Shown: positions 57,009 to 64,000 of the stretch, one piece after another
How the letters are laid out: each line of letters starts with the position of its first letter
Numbering within the stretch: position 1 is the stretch's first letter
From: Anthopleura xanthogrammica
Lineage: Eukaryota; Cnidaria; Anthozoa; Actiniaria; Actiniidae
NCBI GenBank assembly: GCA_964019055.1
Contig: OZ025210.1
Coordinates: 9,527,492-9,591,491 of the forward strand
Direction: 5' to 3'
DNA length: 64,000 nucleotides
Notes under the pieces: generated by a model
The model's database searches: none
Seen by the model: only the letters and a program-made list of their open reading frames with translations
Told to the model about the DNA's origin: nothing
Translations under genes and position numbers: made by a program

Positions 57009-58263
57009 AAACCCGTAAATGACAGCCGCTAACCAAATGTACTTACAACAAGGTGAATTTGTGGAGTTTCTTTTTTGCTGATCACTTCCGCATCTCGAAG
57101 AAAAATGAGTACAATTACATGCATGCATGGCTGGCTTCTCGATAGATAATGCTTCAAATACATCAAATGAATTGTGGACACGACGCGGACAAAAAATATT
57201 AATAATTAGTCGCGGATACAGCCGTGTATTAGCACTCGATGGCGAATCTAATTGAGAAAGCTGTATCGGTATGGCCTGGCTCGGACACTTTGATTTACTG
57301 GATGACATTCAACTGAAGATGACTTTAAAAAACAATGAACCATTGAATGGAAACACTGATTTTATCACTACGTTACAACTGAACTACCGGCTAACCAACA
57401 CCTATACCGTTTATTGGGAAGGTTTCAGTAAAATTCGTGATGATACAAAGCCTAGAAAATCTGCCGTAGTATTAAAAATAATACTTATGAGTATTGTAAG
57501 TAAATAACGAAGAAGACGACGACAAGGCTTGCAATAAAAGGATAATAGACGAACAAGAGAACATGAAATATTGAAATTTGATTTTCATCGGTGGCTGTAT
57601 GAATAATGACACCTTGCTGTTCGCTTTTTGAAAGAAAAAAAACAGACAAGTAGACGTTCAATACATAGGTTAAGGATAGGTTTATTTATTGCCTTTTTGA
57701 AATAAATGGAAAATAAGTGAAACCCATCTTATCGGTCGTCTGGCGAGAATTTATTTTCAAAAATTTAAATCTTATCTGCTAAGATTCGTGACTATTCCTT
57801 TTAAAAAGGGATATTAGTTCGCCACACTTTATCAAATATATATGGAGAGCTCGTGCAATACTAGGTACATACTAAATCTTAACATTATATATATATGAGG
57901 GTTACAAAACTGCGCGCGTCAGGTGTTACGCCGAGTGCATGTTTCTTTGACTTCTCGAGTGCTCTGCAGAGCTTGCGATCTTAGCGTGTTCAGTACTACT
58001 ATAGAAAAAGAGGACCTTTCATATTGCTTTTATAAAATAAACAAAACGTTTAGGTTGAGCGTGTTTCCTTTCCTCTGATATAAACATGGTTTTTCAAGCT
58101 TTCGAACAATCAGAGTGCGCATTACACCATCACGAGGCTAGAGACCCATTCAGAGGACTTTGACTGCAAAGCACATGAAGTACAAACCCGAAATGCATGC
58201 GCGCGCACATCAGGCGCCATATTGGAATGCAGTTTAGTTTGCTGGAGAACAAATGCTGTGAAA
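57009..58263. other. Intergenic, including the DAW1 5' flank
   Basis: No repeat or exon is confidently seen. An ORF at 57271-57507 (78 codons) has no recognisable feature. The last 200 bases before 58264 should contain the DAW1 promoter and are GC-richer. Confidence 0.4.
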
Positions 58264-61200
58264 ATGAGGTTAAGAAGATTTCTACTGCGTTATTATCCAC
58301 CAGGTCAGTACACCAATGAGTCCTATACCTATATAAGGATATTTTTGAGGCTGCCTTGTTGTTTTTTTCCCCGCCAACCACAGTTCGTTGTACGTCAAAT
58401 GATAACCATCGTCTTCTTCCTTGGTTACCACTGTTGATGAGGCAATTTGTAATGGCATTCCATGAAAATAAATTATTAAAAAAGCTTTTAAGCTTTACGA
58501 AAGATAAAGCCACATAGTTGTTTTATTTCAACGTGGATATTTAGCTGGATAATTAGGCAGTAATAAGAGGAAGCTTATATTTTGTTCTTTCTTCAACATT
58601 TAACCTTGAACTGTGGCCTATGAGTACAAGACATCTACTGCATGCTCAGATAATTCTAGTCCATGTCCACCAAAGCAACTCAATGCAGTTGCAAGTCTAA
58701 TCAGTCTTATTTTTGTATTACTTGTACATTTATTATATAATCTATTTAGTACTAACATACTAGTAAAAAATTTGCAGACTCAAATCATCACTTAATGTCA
58801 ACGTCTAGGAATCTTATTTAAAGTTATAGGAACTTGAAGCCTCTGTTTGTTTGTTTTTGGTCATATTCTTTCAATTAAGCTACAGTATCTCTTAGAAAGG
58901 GTTGTGTACAATAAAGAAGTTTTGGTATGCACGAGAAACATGCATATTGTATACATAACATGCTTTAAAATTGTAATGGCTCACCATTTTCCACCTCTAA
59001 TTTATCCAACCACAAAGTGTAGATATGGTTACAGTAAGATACTGTATGGCAATGAATTTGTCTGATCATTTCCCACTCATAATAAAACTGCTCTATGCAC
59101 TGCTGTTTCTTGGTTAGGGTATAAGATATTCTAACTAGTCTTGGACAGGTTCATGGTCACATATATTTATATACATGTACCTATCTTTGAAGCAATTCTA
59201 CCCCATATACAATGATAACTGTCTGTTTGGTTGTTACTAGGAATCATATTGGAATATGAACAATCTGGTAAAGAGAAGTCCAAGTCCATTGATCTATTAG
59301 ACTTAAAACCAAGGTAGGCATATGAAGGAATAGATAGTTTTCATTGAGATGAAAGTTGTGCAATAGACCGTTTTCACGTGACCTAAACAATACAGTACGT
59401 TTTCTATCCTCCTGGAATTGAACTCTATTTTTATGCGAAAACTGTTCTATTGTTTGGTACACCAATATGGCCGCCTTGTCACATGAGTGAAAACGCTGTA
59501 TAGTTAAATGGGCAATATGCTACCATCAATCAAAGAAATTGTGTTAGTACATGAAGGTTATTGGGAATGCAAGGCTGCAGATAAGCACTGGTCATACTAC
59601 AAATGTCTGGTAAAAATGAGTACTTGACTGGTAAATGATTCTCATTCTCTGGACATTTGACCATGGCCAGCCATACTTGGGTTTGACAGGTCAAATATTC
59701 CTCTGGGCCCTGACAAATGAACTGCCTATCAAAAACATTATTTGCAGCCTTGGGCATGATTTATTTGATTGCCAATACTATTGTAATAATATTTTATGTG
59801 TAACCGTGCATGCATAACAATAGATGTAACTTATATAGACAAACACACATACAGTCAATGTCAGTAATGTTGTCCACCAAAAAAGACATTTAGACCAAAA
59901 GAAATGTCACGTAATATCTAATACACTCGCTCTAAATGCTCGATACCAGCAATCATTGTATATGTAGAGTTAATAATTATTATTCTCTGTTCATTGTTAC
60001 TCATTATAGAGTTTGAAACCAGAATTTATATTGTTTAAAACTATGGTAATAAACAAATCATTACGTGATACTTCTTTTGGTCTTTAAGTCTTTTTTCATA
60101 GGACAACCTTTTTGAGAATGACTGTATATACATTTGTATAATCGGTCAAACTCATGGTCACATGCTCACTTAGTGCTGCAGACTCATTTAAATTTTCCCC
60201 CCACTAACTTATTGTGGTTGGAATCTTGCTGCACATAAAATATAGTAGTATCAACTGTCTAATGTGTGTGATTTGTCTTGTAGTACTGACGTTGATGCAG
60301 TACTAGATGACATAGCAGCCAAGGAACCTCTTATTACCCCTGCTAGAATGGATCAAGTTCGCAAACTGCTCATACGTATCCTAACCTTGAGTGCTGATTT
60401 ATTCACTGTAGCAAATCCACAGTAAGATGCTGCTGGTAGTGCATTTGTTTAACAAGTCCAACTCACCATTTGATTTTTAATTTTTGTTTTTGCTTGTACA
60501 CCAGTTAAAATTTTTTTTTTGTATTGGAAGATTTTGTTATATAGCAATTCTTACTCTCATGAGGTGGATTTTCCCCCATTTTGATTAATTTTTGATTGCA
60601 GAAATTTTAAATCTATTTCAAAATTTGTTTTAGTTTCTTGTCCTTAACCTGCTTATTAGGATTACAGGAAAAGCAGTTGGAAAAAGATGATCATCATTTT
60701 TATTTGTTCAAGGTAGATAAAACAACACTGTACATACATTTATTACACATTTAGGGTCGATATCCGTGAAATAGAGCTGTAAATAAAAACCATATCAGTG
60801 AAGTGATACGATATCACTTCACGGCAAACTGTCCAATAAAATCTCGCGATGTATAATAATATATAATCAACCCTTAATGTGTAATAAACAAATTATTACA
60901 TGTTAAGAGCTGATATCATTTTTATTCACTCATTTTCTGTATCATATCGCTCATTCGCTCGCGGACTCGCTTGTTCGCGATATGACGGGAAACTCGTGAA
61001 TAAAAAAGATATCAGGCTCTTAACATGTGATAATCTCTATGTGTTTTATTGGCTGAGTCTGCTGACTACTGATCTTATTTATCATGGATGATAGTGATAT
61101 AAAATTGATGTCTTGACAGTATTTTTACAATCATCAACACAGTGGATGACAGATACATTATCTGTCAAGGACAGGCTAACCAATCAGTTCTAGTCTTTTA

Positions 61201-63893
61201 GAATTATGAATGTCTTATACAGTTTATCTAAAGCCATATTTTGTATTGGTAGATCCTCAGGGCACATATTCTCCCCCTTACAAATGTAGCTTTCAACAAA
61301 TCTGGAACGAGGTAAGTTGTAAAGCATATAGAGTTGTTTGTGATTCCTAGCCAATAATATGACGTACATTTACCCAAAGATTATGTACATATATATTTTA
61401 GTGCATTCGATTATGGTGCCATTATGTTCAAAAAGACCTTTATTTTATTCATTTGGAAGTAGTATTTTCTCATTTCTGACCATGTGTCATTCTCTAGAGA
61501 ATAAGTTTCTTTGTTTGAGCTGCATCAGAAACTCATAAGTCTTGTATTACATGTAGGGGGTTGAATTTATGTGTAACAGCCATATATTTCTTTAGTGTGA
61601 CGTTTATAAAAATATGGTATCAAACCCCTAATTTGCATATCTGAATATTCTGGAGCATGATCAAATCAATCAATCAACCAATCAATCAAACTTTATTTGA
61701 GTGTCAGATGTGTTTAGCTAAAATATAAGCTAATTGGGGACACTGCTAATCTAAAAAATATAAATAAATAGCTAGTAAATATATGAGAAAAGAAAAAGAT
61801 AGTATATAAAAATATATAAAGCTAAAAATTAATATAAAAAATACTAATTTCTAAAATATATCATGAAAATTTAAATATCTAAATATAATTATAATATAAT
61901 ATTCTGATTGCATAATATAAGACTTCATCATGTGCAGAGTCCAATACAAATGAACCCATGATTGGGTTACATGTTTCAACCCCAAGTTTCTGGCTGCATC
62001 CAAATTTATGTGTCTTTTCATGCAATTGTTAAACAAAGAAATGATACATGGTCTGAAACATGGTTATAACTGTGAGGAAAATGAGTTTTAAATGAAGAGG
62101 AAATGGTTATTATTCCAGAGGTGGGCGGACACGTTTAACCAGGAGGGCTCATAACTGGGGGGACATATATCTGGGATTTTATTGTATTGGAAATAGTCTT
62201 GCTGCAAATAATCTAGAGCTTAAACCAAATTATAAAGAAGCATTATTTTAAGAAATGATACTTATTCATTTATCTCGCGATTGAGGGTCATTTGTAAAGG
62301 GCCGTAACGTTTCAACTGCAAGCTGCTAGACCGGATCGTCCGTCCAGTCTACACCATGACCTGATGAAGTCTAGCAGCTTGTAGTTGAAACGTTGCAGTC
62401 CTTTACAAATGACCCTCAGTCGTGAGACAAATGAATAAGTATCATTTCTTTATTACATTTCAATGATGAATAATATTTTTCATTCTATTAAGCATTATTT
62501 GTTTGTTTATTTAGTTTCATCACAGGTAGTTATGACAGGACCTGTAAAGTATGGGACACAGCATCAGGAGAGGAGTTACACACTCTTGAAGGACATAAGA
62601 ATGTTGTATATGCAATAGCATTTAATAATCCTTATGGGTAAGTGAGTGTATTGCACCGGCTGACTGTCTAAAGTCATTGACCATTGTTGCTATATTGCCT
62701 GATTTCAAACCGAGAGAGGCTGGAACCAAGCTATTGTTTTTTTCCGGATGGAAGTCCAACGGTAGTATTTGCTCAAGAACACATTTGTACCTACTCATTT
62801 TGAAAGAAAATGAGTGCAAATCACAACAAAGAAGAAAAAGATTTACATAGATTAAGCATTGAGGAAGTAAAGAAAAAGACTCTAAGACTTGAGGAAATTG
62901 CAGGAAATTGGAGCTCAGAATTATTTGCTCAGAGTTCGGGATCACAGGGAGATTGAAATAAGTCTGGATAAAACCGCCTTTCTCAATTTGAAATCAGGCA
63001 ATGACATTTAAAACTATAGCTTCTAGGTTCCTAGGTACAATGTACAGTGCTACCCCTATTTGTTGACAGCCTATCAGTAAGTGGACACCCTTCATAATTA
63101 ATATGGACATGTACAGGTAGTTGTACATTCCCTAAGTTTTCTTCCCACTGTAAAACAAAATTCTATTTAGAAGAAACCTTTTATGAAGCAGATACCAGGC
63201 AAAGTCCACTTAATAGAGGCACCACTGTTTCATTTACAGTATAGTACTTAGTTTAACTTCTATCCAGCCCACACCCTTTATAACCACTTTTTTTACTGCT
63301 ACATGCTAATTGAGACAAGAGTCTTGACATGAAAATTGGGCAATACACGGCTGTCAATCAGAGTATGTCAACTTAAGGTACCCAACAATTATTTGCTTGA
63401 TTGACAGCAGTGTGTTGCCCACTTTTCCCTGTCGTGATTGATGAGCGCGTAGCAGTGAAAACAGTGGTAAGCAGTTATCATAATATAGTACAGTCAATGG
63501 CAGCTGAATAACTTAGGTTGATCAAGGTCATTTCTAAGGGTGTTATCAATGCATTGCAGACACCAGGCAGACACCAGACACCAGGCTTATCAATGCAATG
63601 CATTCTCAATGCATTGCTCAATATTGGTTTCATACAGTGACTGTACTTGTGTGCACACAAGTACCTCGTTATACTATTGATGAGTTACCTTACCTAACAT
63701 ATTTGGTTTTGTTTCAGGGATAAGATAGCTACTGGATCATTTGACAAGACATGCAGGGTAAGACTGTCCAGTCATGTTTGTTTATTGTATTCATTTATTC
63801 ATTTGTTTATTTGTTCATTCATTTGTTAATAAGTTATGGAGTGCCGAGACTGGAAAGTGTTACCATGTCTACAGAGGACATACAGCAGAAATA
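58264..63893 (+). CDS. DAW1: DAW1 (WDR69, ODA16), dynein-assembly WD-repeat protein, N-terminal 180 residues (partial)
   Basis: Eight coding exons: 58264-58303, 59241-59313, 60284-60375, 60660-60712, 61253-61311, 62515-62637, 63718-63757 and 63834-63893. All are in frame; the gene continues past the right edge, after a phase-0 donor at 63894. The start [14 protein letters not shown] and [15 protein letters not shown] match the family N terminus, with DDHHFYLFK and [17 protein letters not shown] repeats follow: [53 protein letters not shown] and GHTAEI. The protein is a cargo adaptor for IFT that brings outer-arm dynein into motile cilia. About 415 residues are usual, so just under half is present. 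Confidence 0.95.
59370..59500. repeat. Inverted-repeat element in DAW1 intron 2
   Basis: CCGTTTTCACGTGAC at the left is opposed by CACATGAGTGAAAACG at the right, and GAACAATAG-like segments pair inside. Confidence 0.5.
60745..61030. mobile_element. Two adjoining palindromic elements in DAW1 intron 4
   Basis: First: TTATTACACATTTAGGGT opposite ACCCTTAATGTGTAATAA (about 60750-60890). Second: ACATGTTAAGAGCTGATATC opposite GATATCAGGCTCTTAACATGT (about 60898-61028), centred on a CG-rich hairpin. Confidence 0.7.
62250..62454. mobile_element. MITE in DAW1 intron 5
   Basis: AAGAAATGATACTTATTCAT at the left is inverted at the right (ATGAATAAGTATCATTTCTT). Arms extend about 55 bases through GAGGGTCATTTGTAAAGG. 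Confidence 0.85.
62693..62998. mobile_element. MITE, family C (copy 2), in DAW1 intron 6
   Basis: ATTGCCTGATTTCAAACCGA at the left is inverted at the right (CTCAATTTGAAATCAGGCAAT). Ends match the palindrome at 39299-39668. Confidence 0.75.
63336..63427. repeat. Hairpin in DAW1 intron 6
   Basis: AAAATTGGGCAATACACGGC and TGTGTTGCCCACTTTT are inverted, with TGTCAATCA / TGATTGACA inside. Confidence 0.65.
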
Positions 63894-64000
63894 GTAAGTA
63901 CATCCATCTAACCTCTCTAACATCTGTGATACCTGAGAAATAATGGGATTTATTACAGACTGTGATTCTCAATATTCTACGAACTGAGACCGATTTCAAT

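Noticed and set aside
57271..57507. 78-codon ORF near DAW1
   Set aside because: No signal peptide, domain or recognisable family; could be an exon but nothing supports it.

Overview
This is a window of animal nuclear DNA, most likely from an anthozoan cnidarian (sea anemone, coral or corallimorph). It is AT-rich, its genes are split by GT-AG introns, and it is crowded with short inverted-repeat transposons and tRNA-derived SINEs. The cnidarian call rests mainly on a BDS/APETx-type six-cysteine peptide gene, a fold known chiefly from anemones, and on a membrane receptor with Ig domains and a TIR domain. I assembled exons by hand. Every spliced gene below keeps reading frame through all its junctions, and I checked phase arithmetic for each.

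Left third (0-15 kb): a signal-peptide exon of an unknown secreted protein runs off the left edge on the minus strand. It is followed by the BDS/APETx-like peptide gene (plus), then an 861-residue membrane protein with the order signal peptide, three Ig, two FN3, one zona pellucida (ZP) domain, transmembrane helix and short tail (minus).

Middle (15-37 kb): five-domain housekeeping and immune genes sit in two head-to-head pairs. A PRSS16-like S28 serine peptidase (minus) and eIF4E2/4EHP (plus) start about 640 bases apart. ZNHIT6/BCD1 (minus) and an Ig-Ig-TM-TIR receptor (plus) start about 520 bases apart. eIF4E2 and ZNHIT6 converge with about 340 bases between their stop codons.

38-49 kb: three tandem RDH8/17-beta-HSD1-like short-chain dehydrogenases, all minus strand, each with three coding exons and identical intron phases. 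One has lost the cofactor and catalytic motifs yet stays open across all exons. Two of the three begin with an N-myristoylation-type N terminus.

50-58 kb: three small intronless ORFs for membrane peptides of unknown function and a GC-rich 42-base minisatellite. 58-64 kb: the first eight coding exons of DAW1 (WDR69/ODA16, a cilium dynein-assembly WD-repeat protein), continuing beyond the right edge.

The rest is repeat-rich: hAT-, mariner-, Harbinger- and possibly P-like miniature elements, several with clear target-site duplications, nested insertions, a LINE 3' fragment, and a SINE family whose internal unit has expanded into long minisatellites inside two introns. The most interesting items are the Ig-FN3-ZP receptor, the dead-looking SDR, the peptide with a PTKPP tail and extra cysteine, and the small membrane-protein pair.
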